From assembly GCA_030760725.1 (NCBI GenBank), contig JASWHV010000009.1, positions 95,406,780 through 95,470,779 on the forward strand: a DNA stretch of 64,000 bases. The letters are read 5' to 3'. Shown here in pieces: positions 46,101 through 57,111 of the stretch. The notes below the pieces were generated by a model. It was not told the DNA's origin and ran no database searches. It saw only the letters and a list, made by a program, of their open reading frames with translations. The stretch's first letter is position 1. The number at the start of each line of letters is the position of its first letter. The DNA is from Neostapfia colusana (lineage: Eukaryota > Streptophyta > Magnoliopsida > Poales > Poaceae). The translations under genes and the position numbers were made by a program.

Positions 46101-48249
46101 TCCTAGGAAACTTTATGCAGACTCTATGAACTATAAGTGAAATTTTAGTTCACTAAGTTGGGCATGAACATGTGAGTTAATTCAGAATTAATTTCTTTGT
46201 GCTTAATTGCTCAGGGAATTATTCTGAATAAAACCCTCAATGAAAAGTGTTCATTTTTGGTCCAGAGCACTTTCATGTTACCAGGAACTCACATGCAAAT
46301 TTTCATCTCAAATTGAGCCTTGAGTCTCCCTGTCCTTGTTCTCCATTCTATTGGATGTGAAGAACAACATAGGGTTGGAGTGGAAATTGTGGGAGACACA
46401 ATTTTCTTCCACTTTAGCTGCAATTTAGCAAGCTAAATCCCTATGTAGTGTATGACTTCCTGTAAAAATGTCGAAGTCATTGGAGATCAGGATCTTTAGT
46501 TATGTCCAGATCATTAGAGCTCATCTTATATGGCATTAGAAACTTAGCTAGAGATGTAATGAAACATCTAAGGTAGATTTAGTCTCTTTGAGTTCTTTGC
46601 ACAACAGAGGCAACTACTTTATCCTAAGATCTCTACACAACCCCTGTTCTTAAGAAGTTTTAATCTCTAAGCTTTGAATTATATTATAAAATACTATGCA
46701 TATACATTTCGATAGGGTTTACGACGAAGGACTTCGACGGAGCCATCCCTTGACGTGTGGATCAGTTGAGCAAGTTCAGAAAGATCAAGGGATTGAAGAT
46801 CACTAACGTTTATTATATACTACTACCTTACAAAGCAGGCAAGCTCCGGTTTGCATTAACCTTTTTACAAAGTTTTATTGTTTTGAGCACTTACTTTAGT
46901 ATCATTATTCCTTGCATTAGAGTCTTGTTTGAAAACCCAATTGCATAGCCAAGAAAACCATGGGTTGGGATTAGGATTGAAAACCCCGATTAGCTACTGC
47001 AATGGTAGGATAGTGTAGGATTTGGTACAAGTCGAGTAGTTGGAACTACTCGCGAGCATAGGCTAGAGGCACTCAACTCGGGTAGAGATAGCAAATAAAA
47101 CACATGGCAAGAAAAATGAGACCGAGCGGAGAGTAAGGGCAACAGGACTTTGGGGCCTGTATGCTATAGCTCCGCATGTGTCGATTGAGGACCGAGCTGT
47201 GTGCGGGCCTGTTGAACAAGCTAGAACATTACCGAAGACCTACCGGCTATATGGGAATCGGGAAACTGATGTAACTCGGGTAGCTGGGTATTGAGGCATT
47301 GCCCATCGTTCAGAGGGTAGGTTGAGAGCTTGAGGTGTAAATCGGCTGGCGGCACTGAGATGCGCGTGCAGAGACCTCTTGCTCGGGACGATGGGACCGG
47401 TTTAATATTTGGCTGACGGGTGAAAGGTGGTTGCGTACGGCGTCAGTGATGGTTGCTGTAGGCAACATCAAGTACGGGCGTATGTGACGGGTTGTTCGGG
47501 TAACCCTGCAGGTGTAAATCGATTATAATCGCCGTCCCTCGCGGTCAGTGAGTACCACTTGTTCACTGTACCTTGACGTAGAAAGAACAGGCTAGTTACA
47601 TGTTAAAATGTTGCTGATTGAAAGATGTACTTTGATTGTTAATGATTTGTTGTAGTTTAGAGCTAACTAAAGTTCTTTTCAACTTTGGGCAAAGTACATG
47701 AGAGAAATGTGTTTCTTGTTTGATTGCGGCTCTCTCATGTGCCTTAGCGTAACGTTCTCCACAACCTACTGCTAAAAATTGAAAGTAAGGTTCCACTAAT
47801 TAGGCGAGTCCTTTGCAACTTATTTTACCTCATGTACCTATTACTCCTCATATAGAAGTTTCATGTTTAGGAGAGACAGGTCAGTCTTGCTGAGCCTTCG
47901 TGCTCACTGCTTGTGTTTGAACCTTTTGCAGGGTTCTATGAGGAAGGGACTCCCGAGGAGGAGACGGAACCCCAGGAGGGGAACCCCGTCGAGTGGGAGT
48001 CGTCCACACCGCCGTGTTAGTGTGCGTGCATGCTAGCAAGGACACGTTCACGGGATGAACGTGAACTTGATGCGTAGTCTACGCCCGTGAGTGTAGACTG
48101 AACATATTTTGTTGTAAAAATGTTCATAAATCCGTTTATGTAATAAAACCTTGCTTCCACTTTATGCCTTAGATGTGTGTTATCCGGTGCTGTGCAACGC
48201 AGCACCCCTCAGCGTGATCCTGGGTCGACAAGACCGTGGGGTCGTGTCA
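43152..48249 (+). mobile_element. Solo LTR H, Tekay-type
   Basis: 5.1 kb, TGTAAAGGTCCCAAAAATATG...GGGTCGTGTCA, related along its length to the LTRs of B and C. No PBS or internal sequence follows. Flanks are CAAGC (43147-43151) and CAAGA (48250-48254), one mismatch, as expected for LTR-LTR recombination that removed the rest of an element. A GC-rich block at about 44220-45340 contains a 205-codon ORF (44234-44851) without recognisable domains; I do not call it a gene. Confidence 0.85.
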
Positions 48250-49051
48250 CAAGAATACACGTTTCCGCAAACAAAACAGTTTCAAAACATGGGATCAATA
48301 TGGTCAAGGGGCACTTGCCTTGCTCCCATGGCTCTTGTTGCTCAAGCGTCTCGAAGTCTTGGCGCTGTAGTTCTTCGTAAATGGCTTCCTGAGCTTGTCC
48401 TTCTACTCACGACCACGAACATACAAAATTTACAGAAATCAAACATCATGCACAACTCTACTCAAGATGCAATGGTGTAGATGAATGCAAATCCTAGGGT
48501 GCTGTTTTATTAAACCAGTTTGTATGTGTTCTTGCATGTTTTAATGGGCTTGCATGGGGTTTTATGATGAACAAGGGTGTAGGGATCAAGTGTGAACGCG
48601 ATGATGATCTTGACTCAAGATCTAGATCAATTCCACCGTCAAAAACCGATCAAAACACGATCTGTCCACACGTAAAAGTTTCGGTTCGAAGGGAGTGAAA
48701 AAACGGATGCGCAGAAACAGCGAAGATGTCATAAGATGGTAACGAAGACCTACCTCACTTCCCTTTGGTAGGAGGGCCTTCCTCCTAGCAATGACAGCAG
48801 TGGGGGCTCACCGGCGACTGAACTCCGGCGAGGGGGGTGTCCAACTCGGCGAGTTGGGGGCTAGGACCTCCGGGTCACCGACTTGGGGAAAAAGGAAAAG
48901 GGGTTGCGGTCAAGGAGGGGGTTTTAGGTTCTATTTATAAGGGGAAAAGAGGAGTCCTACTCCAATTGGAGCTCAAATAAGAGTCCAACTCAAATTTTGG
49001 ATTTCAACAAACTTATCTTTTTAGTTAGGTGTGGCGGCCTTGGGGATATTG

Positions 49052-49871
49052 TGTCGGTACCCTCGGTACCTGGTACTCTCGTGCACAGGAGAAAAATCCG
49101 CCTAAGGACCTCGCATCTCCGTAGTGGTGAGCTCCGGAGGTGCCACGTGTCCGGCTGTGGCCGGGCCTCCCCTCTCCTCAGAGGTGAGCTCCGGGCCTGC
49201 CACACGGCCAGTAGAGCCAGGCCTCGCCCCCTCCGCAGGGGCGAGCTCCGAGGACCCCACGCGTCCAGCAGGGTCGGACCTCACTTCTCCTCAGAGGCGA
49301 GCTCCGGGCCTGCCACGCAGCCAGCAGAGCCAAGCCTCGCTCCCTCCGCAGGGGCGAGCTCCGAGGGCGCCATGTGTCCAGCGGGGCCGGACCTCATCCC
49401 TTGCGCAGGGGTGAGCTCCGAAGGCGCCAGGTGTCCCACGGGGCTGGACCTCACCCCTTCCGCAGGGGTGAGCTCAGAAGGCGCCACGTATCCCACAGGG
49501 CCGGACCTCATCCCTTCCGCAGGGGTGAGCTCCGAAGGCGACACGTGTTCAGCGGCGCCGGACCTCCCCTCTCCTCATGGACGAGCTCCGAGGGTGACAC
49601 GTGTCCAGCGGGGACAGACCTCCCCTCTCCTCAGAGGCGAGCTCCGGGGACACCACGTGTCCCATGGAGCCGGACCTCTCCCCCTCCGCAGGGGTGAGCT
49701 CCGCGGGCGCCATGTGTCTGGCGGTGCCGGACCTCACCCCCTCCGCAGGGGTGAGCTCAGTGGGCGCCACGTGTCCCGTGGTACCAGACCTCACCCCCTC
49801 CGCGGAGGTGAGCTCCAAGGGCGACACGCGCCCAGCGGGGCCGGGGAAAGTGTAGACAGCGCACCTCGGCA
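49052..49871 (+). mobile_element. Solo LTR I, related to the LTR of F
   Basis: Begins TGTCGGTACCCTCGGTACC and ends GGGGAAAGTGTAGACAGCGCACCTCGGCA, matching both ends of F's LTR (TGTCGGTACC...GGGGAAGTGTCGACCGAACACTTCGACA). Flanks are TATTG (49047-49051) and AATTG (49872-49876). Most of its length is the tandem array listed separately; the rest of the F-type LTR body is missing. Confidence 0.75.
49128..49852 (+). repeat. 57-58 bp tandem array with CACGTG cores
   Basis: About 13 imperfect units of the form (C/T)GAGCTCCGAAGGCGCCA followed by CGTGTCC.GCGGGGCCGGACCTC and CCCCTCCGCAGGGG. Many units carry ACACGTGTC, CCACGTGTC or variants. The array is open in one frame across its whole length because of its GC-rich composition and its near-multiple-of-3 period. 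I regard that as fortuitous. Confidence 0.9.
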
Positions 49872-50009
49872 AATTGGAATTGGCTCATTTTAGCTATCTT
49901 TTTCTATTCCCCACCATTTTTATGATTCTTTCTCCATTTCTACTTCTTTTAAAATGTTTCTCTATGAAAAATGTATGCAATGCAAGGAAATGAATTTGAG
50001 GGTGTTACA

Positions 50010-51045
50010 ACAATATAGTGGCTAATAAGCAAAAATCGTTAACAGCAAAACAAAGTTGAATAAGTATTCAATGTAGGAACTGTTGCTGGTTAACAAGTGT
50101 TCTAGGCCTAGCACAACACAAGGCAGTAGAAAGGCAAATAGAAAATCAGGAAGATATAACCAACAAGTACAGCACAAATGTATAGGCCAACTGTTTCAAT
50201 TGTGTGCTGTCAATGCTTTAATATCTGTGCTCTCTTCACTTTTTTCTTTTTTTTTTAATTTTTTTCTGATATTTTTTGTTTACTCGAGAGCACGAAAATA
50301 GGAAGCACACAACTTTTCAGCTCAATTGGATGTAAGATGTGGCCTATAGAAAATCAGGAAGATTCTTTAAAATTTGTGCTAAAACTACGGGGGCTGGATA
50401 GTCTATCTTCCAAGGGGAATTTGGCCAAACAAATTTCACCGAACATGGCGTAGCAGTGGAAAATCGGTTGCGAAATTTTGAGTAGATCAATTTGAAAAAA
50501 TAACCCGATTTCGAGTTCGTATGCAAAAGTTATGGCCGTTTTAAGGTAGGGTATCCAAGTTACTGGTTTTTTTATGTTGATTCAAACTCGGTTTTGAAAA
50601 CAGAGCTCGCAATAGGATGTGAAAAACAATTGGAATTTAGCAACGACGACTGATGAGATGTTGTGTGATGAATCAAGGAGGACTGGCAAAATGGTTTGTC
50701 ACCTGTTCTAGGGCTGGCGATGTGAGAGTTCATGCAAGGCGGCTAGGTAGGGCAAACCAATGATCTTGGTGGATCGGTTTGTTGTTTAGGGGTTGTGGAA
50801 TTGGTGAGCAGCAAGAAAAACAAGGAAGAAAACGATAGCTACGATTCAAAAACACAAAACTAAACCAGCAACAAGCCTCGACCATACGAATGCAGACTCA
50901 ACAATACAAACTGAAAAACGAAACTTGCAGGCACTATGGTCTAGGAATCGGTAAACACGATATGTTTTGTTGTGGCTTTTTCTGTGAACTGTAGGTATGA
51001 AAAACAAAAACTAATCTAGTGGGAAATCAAAGTACCTCACGGGCA
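50010..51045 (-). other. Leader remnant of element D
   Basis: About 1.0 kb between element G and element E that belongs to D by position: with E removed it joins the PBS of D at 56266. No ORF or domain is recognisable. gag of D is not present here. Confidence 0.6.
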
Positions 51046-51050
51046 ACCTG

Positions 51051-51485
51051 TGTTGAGTACTTCTGGAGGTTTATCAAAGTTTAGTTTCCTTATGTTTCAA
51101 GGAAATAAAGCACACATGACAAGAACCAGGGGTGTGTCCTGAGTCACATGTGTTGCACCGAGTCCTAGTGTGTGTGAAGGTGTTTTGGTTTGATTTTCAA
51201 ACACAACCCGGGGATTTTGGGCCATACGTGCATGGCACATGCATGTGCTGCATGTTTTTCAAATTTGTATGGTGCAAAACCCGGGCTAAGGTTATTGTAA
51301 ACGTGTGGCTTTCGGCTAATAAAAGGGGGAGAACGCGCTGGTGTTTGTTGAGCGCCGCCACAACTCATCCGACTCGTTTTATTTCGGTTCTCCACTCGAG
51401 TTCTTGGATCTACACCACACCTCTTGACTTCCAACACGATTTGCATCACAAATCCGTGAGTGATCTGTGAGGGAAACACCAAGCA
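51051..51485 (+). repeat. 5' LTR of element E
   Basis: 435 bp, TGTTGAGTACTTC...ACCAAGCA, followed by the PBS TGGTATCAGAGCC at 51488-51500. It contains an AATAAA-like segment (gctaataaaaggg, about 51310). Confidence 0.95.
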
Positions 51486-51487
51486 AT

Positions 51488-51500
51488 TGGTATCAGAGCC
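51488..51500 (+). other. Primer-binding site of element E (initiator tRNA-Met type)
   Basis: TGGTATCAGAGCC, 2 nt after the LTR end. Confidence 0.93.
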
Positions 51501-51568
51501 GATTACGTTGCCTGGAACCATGACACGGCCATTGAATGCGTGCTGATGTCGCGGAGGAACCTGGAACC

Positions 51569-52436
51569 ATGACGCGGCCACCTTCATCGCCAGCCCGACG
51601 TTCATGGTGGGACGTCACACCGCCGGGAGGCACCAGCAGGGCAGGAGGAGGATCAGGGGCATTGGTGATTCATCGCATCACAAAGGAAGTCAGCAGTGGT
51701 GGTACGTATCCGATGCTCACGAAGACAAACTATCATGATTGGTCGGCACTTATGCGGGTGATGTCGCAAGAGAGAGGCTTGTGGACTGCGGTGAGCCTTG
51801 GCACCGATGATTACATTTAAGATCCGATTTGGAGGCTCTCACCAAGGCTGTGCCACCAGAAATGATAGGGATCATTGCCGGGATGGAGTCGGCCAAGATT
51901 GCATGGGATGCGATCAAGTTGCGCAACGTGGGAGCCGGACATGTGCGCAAGGCCAGGGCAAGCACATTGGATCGGGAGTTTGATGCACTCAGATTCCACG
52001 ATGGTGAAACTGTTGATGAGTTTGGTGTGCGTATGAGCCGGATCACGTCTCAACTTGCGGCACCTGGGAGTGAACGTTCAGAGGAGGAGATTGTCCGGAA
52101 GTTCCTTCAGGCGGTACCACAAAAGTTTGAGTAGATTGCGGCCTCCATCGAGACATTGCTTGACTTAATTGATATGTCCGTTGATGAGTTGATTGGTAGA
52201 CTCAAGGCTGCAGAAGAAAGGTTTGGTGCAAGCTCTTGGGAGGGCAACACACAAGAGAAGTTGCATCTGAGTGAAGAAGAGTTGCTTGCAAGGTTGTCAA
52301 CACGTCTCAAGATGTCCGGGGGAGCTGGACAGGAACGGCACAAAGACTCATTTGCACTGAGGAGAGATCATGGCCGAGGAAGTGGCCGTGGTCGAGGTAA
52401 CCGTGGTGGTGGAAACTCAGGCCGTGGACTGCCAAA
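51569..52436 (+). pseudogene. gag: gag of element E, disrupted
   Basis: Starts MTRPPSSPARRSWWDV and carries the Copia Gag signature (YPMLTKTNYHDWSALMRV, then RGLWTAV). A frameshift near 51820 leads to AVPPEMIGIIAGMESAKIAW, LDREFDALRFHDGETVDEF and VRKFLQAVPQKFE, ended by TAG at 52132. Reading continues in that frame (SVDELIGRLKAAEERFG and a Gly/Arg-rich tail) until another frame change near 52435, just before the zinc knuckle. The ATG at 51569 is preceded by a near-copy of its surroundings 49 bp earlier (cctggaaccatgac), which opens only an 8-codon ORF. Gag would form the particle; this copy cannot make it intact. Confidence 0.85.
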
Positions 52437-55400
52437 GATGAGTGCCGCTACTGTGGTAAGAAAGGTCATTGGGCTAGAGAATGCAGGAAGAAAAATAAGG
52501 ATGAAGAGGTGAACACAGCTCAAGTTGATCATGAGTTTGAATCCAGCCTCTTGGTGGCGTGTGCCAACACAAAGGCTGAGCAAGACACGTCCCTGGAGTA
52601 GGTATGCCTCAACAATGATATGTTACACGTTCAAGTAGGAGACTTGGAGGGAGGAGGAAGTACTCGGTGGATCCTGGACTCTGGTGCAACATATCACATG
52701 ACCGGGAAACGGGATGTGATCACAAAACTTGATAACACGGTGCATGGTACTGTGCGTTTGGGAGATGGCTCAGTGACAGATATTGATAACCAAGGAACTG
52801 TGGTGTTCCAAGGAAAGAAAGGTGGTCAAAAGGAGTTGGCTGGGGTCTATCTTATTCCTCAGCTCAAGGCAAATATCATCAGTCTTGGACAGCTTGAGGA
52901 GGAGGGACACCGAATCTTGATGGTGGATGGTTATGTCAAGATTTGGGATAAAGATGGAACCCTTGTGGCAATGGTGAAACGGGGTGTGAACCGGTTGTAC
53001 ACCATTGATCTTAAGGTAGTGCAACCAAGGTGTCTCATGGCACAAGGGAGCAATGCAACATGGATGTGGCATGCAAGGATGGGGCACCTAAACTTTCGGA
53101 GTCTTAGAAGACTTGCTGAAGAGCAACTTGTGTATGGATTGCCAACCATCACTCAAACTGAGAAGTGTGATAGCTGTTTGGCTGGGAAACAAAGACGTCA
53201 ACCGTTCCCGTGCATGGCAAAGTACCGAGCTGAGAAGAAACTTGAACTTGTGCATGGAGACCTCTGTGGACCAGTGAAGCCGGCAACTCCAAGAGGCAGC
53301 AGGTTTTTCTTTCTTCTTGTGGATGATCTCAGTAGATACATGTGGGTGTTTTTAATCAGCACAAAGGATCAAGCAATGAGTACTTTCATGGCATTTCAAA
53401 CAAGTGTTGAAGCTGAGGCATGGAGGAAGATTGGAACTTTTCGCACAGATCATGGTGAAGAGTTCACAGCTCGGGCTTTTGTTGAGTATTGCACCAAGGA
53501 GGGTGTTCAACGCCACTTGACAGCTCCATATTGTCCTGAGAAAAATGGTGTAGTTGAGAGAAGGAACCAAACTTTCATGGGAATGGCAAGAAGCATGTTG
53601 AAAGCAATGAATATGCCCGGTTGGTTCTGGGGGGAGGCAGTGACCACAGCTGTGTATGTGTTGAACCGATCTCCTACTCAGATTGTTGAGAGAAAGACTC
53701 CATATGAGGTATGGCATGACAAGAAATCTACTACATCATTTGCGCACTTTTGGTTGTGTGGCATATGTGAAATAGGGAAGCAAGCGCCTTAGCAAACTTG
53801 AAGATCGAAGTATTCCAATGGTCTTCATTGGATATGAGCAAGGAAGTAAGGCGGGGAGGTTTTACAATCCAAACACGGAGAGTGTTCACGTGTCACGTGA
53901 TGCTGTGTTCGAAGAAAACCGCCCATGGAAGTGGGATGCAGCTGAGTCAAGTGAAGTGGTGAATGGTGAAGACATCTTTTGGGTAGAATACATCTTTCGT
54001 AATGAGAACCCTGGTGGAGTGAGTTCTTCCGCTTGTGACACAGGTCAGGGTGAAAAAACCCCAGCTGAGGGAGTGTCTTCTATGACACAACTGAGGCAAC
54101 AAGCATCCAAGGATGTGAAGTTTGTGTCACTTCCTTCCATGTCACCAGAAATGGATAGTGAGCTAAAAGAAGTGCCACTTCGTTATCATTCCATGAGAAA
54201 TATCCTTGAAATGGTGCCAAGCTGTGAACCAGAAGAAGGAGGAGTAGATGAACTTCTTGTTGTCATAGGTGAAGAGCCATGCACAGCAGAAGAGGCCTTG
54301 AGGACCAAGGAGTGGAGCATTGCCATGATTGAGGAGCTCACATCCATTGAAGAGAACAAAACATGGTCATTGGTACAACTTCCAGAGGGTTATCGTGCCA
54401 TTGGCTTGAAATGGGTTTTCAAGTTGAAGAAAGATGAACATGGGAATGTCATAAGCCACAAAGCAAGGCTGGCTGCAAAGGGGTATGTGCAGAAGCAAGG
54501 AGTTGATTTTGAAGAAGTTTTTGCACCAGTTGCCAGGATGGAGTATGTGAGGATTGCGTTAGCTGTTGCAGCTCGTTTTGGGTGGCATGTTCATCACATG
54601 GATGTGAAGTCAGCTTTCTTGAATAGGAGTCTAGAAGAGGAGATCTATGTCACTCAGCCTCCGGGTTTCATAGCTGAAGGCAAGGAGAAGTGGGTTTTAA
54701 CACTTCACAAGGCATTGTATGGCTTGAGACAAGCTCCTCGAGCATGGAACTGCAAACTTGATGAAAGTCTCAAGCAGCTCGGTTTCACACGGTGCAAATC
54801 AGAACATGGCTTGTATACTAAGCATGGAGGTGAGGCAAGATTCATTGTGGGTGTGTATGTTGATGACTTGCTTATTGTGGGGGAGAACATGAAGCAAATC
54901 AGTCGGTTCAAGGAGAAAATGAAGGAGAAGTTTTGCATGAGTGATCTAGGAAGCTTGTCTTACTATCTTGGTATAGAAGTAAAGCAAGGAAGACATGGTA
55001 TTGAATTATGTCAAAGAGCTTATGCTGCAAAGTTGCTGGAAAGAAGTGGGATGATAAGTTGCAATGGGTGTGCCACTCCCATGGAATCCCGGTTGAAACT
55101 TACCAAGAGAAGTACAGCACCACTCACTGATCCAACCACTTATCGTAGTATAATTGGTGGACTCAGGTGTCTTTTATATACTCGGCCTGATCTTAGTTTT
55201 GGTGTTGCGTACTTAAGCAGGTACATGTCAGAACCTCAAGAAGAACACATGGTGGCTTTGAAACATTTACTTCGGTATGTGGCAGCTACAATGAGGTATG
55301 GCTTGTCTTACAACCGAGGTGAAGAAAGTCTTGAGTTAAGAGGCTATAGTGATAGTGATTTTGGGGGAGATGTGGATGACAGAAGAAGCACAACAGGAGT

Positions 55401-55815
55401 CATTTTCTTCCTGAGTGAAAATACTTTCAGCTTGTTATCTCATAAGCAAAAGGCTGTGGCAAAGTCCACATGTGAAGCTGAGTATGTGGCTGGAGCAGCT
55501 GCAGCAAGTCAGGCTGTTTGGCTCAGGCATGTGCTAGATGAAGTGACAAGAATTCAAGTACCTCCACCAGTGATTAAGATGGATAACACAGCAGCAATTT
55601 CTTTGGCAAAGAATCCAGTCTTGCATGATAGAAGTAAACACATTGACATCAAGTTTCACTTTGTCAGAGAATGTGTTGATAGAGGAGAAGTCATCTTGGA
55701 GCATGTTGGGACAAACGATGAACTTGCTGATATCCTCACAAAGCCACTGGGCCGTACACATTTTCAGGAACTTCGTGAGAAGATTGGAGTTCAGGAGATC
55801 AAACCTCAGAAGTAG
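52437..55815 (+). pseudogene. pol: pol of element E: knuckle, protease, integrase, RT, RNase H
   Basis: Zinc knuckle CRYCGKKGHWAREC (52443), then a TAG near 52598, protease WILDSGATYHMTG (about 52670), the integrase HHCC finger (HARMGHLNFRSL; CDSCLAGK), and DDE residues in VHGDLCGP, FRTDHGEEF and NGVVERRNQ. A frameshift near 53745 is followed by an open frame to 55815 with RT (NKTWSLVQLPEGYRAIGLKW, HHMDVKSAFLN, YGLRQAPRAW, YVDDLLIV), a PYRSIIGGL-like motif and Copia RNase H (GYSDSDFGGD, STCEAEYVA, KHIDIKFHFVR, DELADILTKPL). Every catalytic motif is present. Two lesions break the chain. It lies next to the polypurine stretch GTAGGGGGAGA and the 3' LTR. Confidence 0.93.
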
Positions 55816-55823
55816 GGGGAGAT

Positions 55824-56257
55824 TGTTGAGTACTTCTGGAGGTTTATCAAAGTTTAGTTTCCTTATGTTTCAAGGAAATAAAGCACACATGACAAGAACC
55901 AGGGGTGTGTCCTGAGTCACATGTGTTGCACCGAGTCCTAGTGTGTGTGAAGGTGTTTTGGTTTGATTTTCAAACACAACCCGGGGGTTTTGGGTCATAC
56001 GTGCATGGCACATGCATGTGCTGCATGTTTTTCAAATTTGTATAGTACAAAACCCGGGCTAAGGTTATTGTAAACGTGTGGCTTTCGGCTAATAAAGGGG
56101 GAGAACGCGCTGGTGTTTGTTGAGCGCCGCCACAACTCATCCGACTCATTTTCTTTCGGTTCTCCACTCGAGTTCTTGGATCTACACCACACCTCTTGAC
56201 TTCCAACATGATTTGCATCACAAATCCAAGAGTGATCTGCGAGGGAAACACCCAACA
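55824..56257 (+). repeat. 3' LTR of element E
   Basis: 434 bp, partner of 51051-51485, preceded by the purine-rich AGTAGGGGGAGAT and followed by the ACCTG duplication. Confidence 0.95.
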
Positions 56258-56265
56258 ACCTGAAA

Positions 56266-56275
56266 TCTGATACCA
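56266..56275 (-). other. Primer-binding site of element D
   Basis: Minus strand TGGTATCAGA, 2 nt inside the LTR end at 56278. Only 3 bp separate it from the right ACCTG copy of element E. Confidence 0.85.
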
Positions 56276-56277
56276 AT

Positions 56278-57111
56278 TGATGAGTTTTTAAGCTCGATCT
56301 TCGGAAAGGTAGGTCGATTGAAGTGGAGATCTCGATGTTGATGATCCAAGCCACTCGAGCAGACCCGAATTACCTCTGCAATCACTACACCTCTGCTCCG
56401 TTGGTTATTAACCATGCTTCACACGCTTGACCTCGCCAAGAAGGCTATTCCAGCAGGTGCAACCGAGAACACAAGCAAGAACAATGAAGATGCAATCTGA
56501 AAATTGTGAAATTGGGGTCTCACAAACTGTAGAATGGTGAGATTGTTGAATCTAAGCAAAACCCATGAATTTGGCCGGTGGCTACAGTATTTAACGCATC
56601 CCTACTGGACTCATACGGGATACAAGGCCCAAAAGCCCAATACGGTGGTGCAGCACCGGACATAACTCTGAATTCGACTTGTTTCGACAACTCCCAATGA
56701 CTCCTGGCGAATTTTAATGTGTCACCAGAATCATTGGAAATTTTATATTCTCATCTTTCCATGCATATGTAGAACGTCAAAAACGGAGTCGGTATGCATC
56801 CTGGGCATCCGTTTTAAGATGGACTGCTCCTGGACTCCGAGTTGAACTCGAGTCCGAGTTGGTGACTGTTTCCATCAACTTGTGGACGTCCCATCTGGTT
56901 CTCCACGTCCCCAAATCCTCCTCCCTTTACTTGTTGATCATGTCCATGGTTTCTAATAACAATTAAATCATTAAATAGCAATCCATTCTCATAATCACAT
57001 GGGTAGGAAGTTAGGAACGAGTTCACCTGCTGATTTAGTAACCGTGCTCGTGCTCTTGTGATTGGTCCTTGTATATCAATGTGAGTATCCACTGTTGTGA
57101 TGTCCTCATCA
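56278..57111 (-). repeat. 5' LTR of element D
   Basis: 834 bp, partner of 26577-27440. On the minus strand it starts TGATGAGGACATCAC. It also contains the integrase-tail coding sequence (DIQGPITRARARLLNQQ, then NDLIVIRNHGHD) as a promoterless copy, as expected when coding DNA lies in the LTR. Followed by CGTAA (57112-57116). Confidence 0.9.

Larger units (their letters stand above)
41718..50009 (-). repeat. LTR of element G, split by solo LTRs H and I
   Basis: Minus strand TGTAACACCCTC (from 50009) to CTGGGTGTCACA (41718), so the ends form a TGT(A/C)ACACCC inverted match, next to a PBS. Removing H (43152-48249) and I (49052-49871) with their duplications leaves about 2.36 kb in three pieces: 41718-43151, 48255-49051 and 49877-50009. 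No second LTR of this kind is in the window. The retained pieces carry no recognisable gene. Confidence 0.75.
51051..56257 (+). mobile_element. Ty1/copia element E
   Basis: 5.2 kb with LTRs 51051-51485 and 55824-56257 and a perfect ACCTG duplication (51046-51050 and 56258-56262). Gene order gag, protease, integrase, RT, RNase H is the Copia order. I counted about 12 substitutions and one indel between the LTRs, roughly 97 per cent identity. gag has frameshifts and two or more stops, and pol has one frameshift. I did not assign a clade. Confidence 0.95.
26577..57111 (-). mobile_element. Ty3/Gypsy CRM-like element D
   Basis: LTRs 26577-27440 and 56278-57111 flank a minus-strand element interrupted by F, G and E. 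Flanking 5-mers are AGTAA (26572-26576) and CGTAA (57112-57116), one mismatch; the intact site ggttagtaacgtgaac is seen in C's leader at about 14180. The protease (IIDGGSCNN), the RT and the polyprotein that continues past the polypurine tract into the 3' LTR match my recollection of the CRM chromovirus group. gag is not found. The clade assignment needs a phylogeny. Confidence 0.82.

Noticed and set aside
49128..49852. CRISPR-like array
   Set aside because: The units are directly adjacent tandem repeats without unique spacers, in plant DNA inside an LTR.
48997..49893. 298-codon plus-strand ORF over the repeat array
   Set aside because: It is a translation of the 57-58 bp array; other frames are also long and open, and there is no domain or gene context.
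50010..51045. Possible host intergenic DNA or gene fragment
   Set aside because: By position it is the leader of D: removing element E joins it to D's PBS. No coding motif seen.
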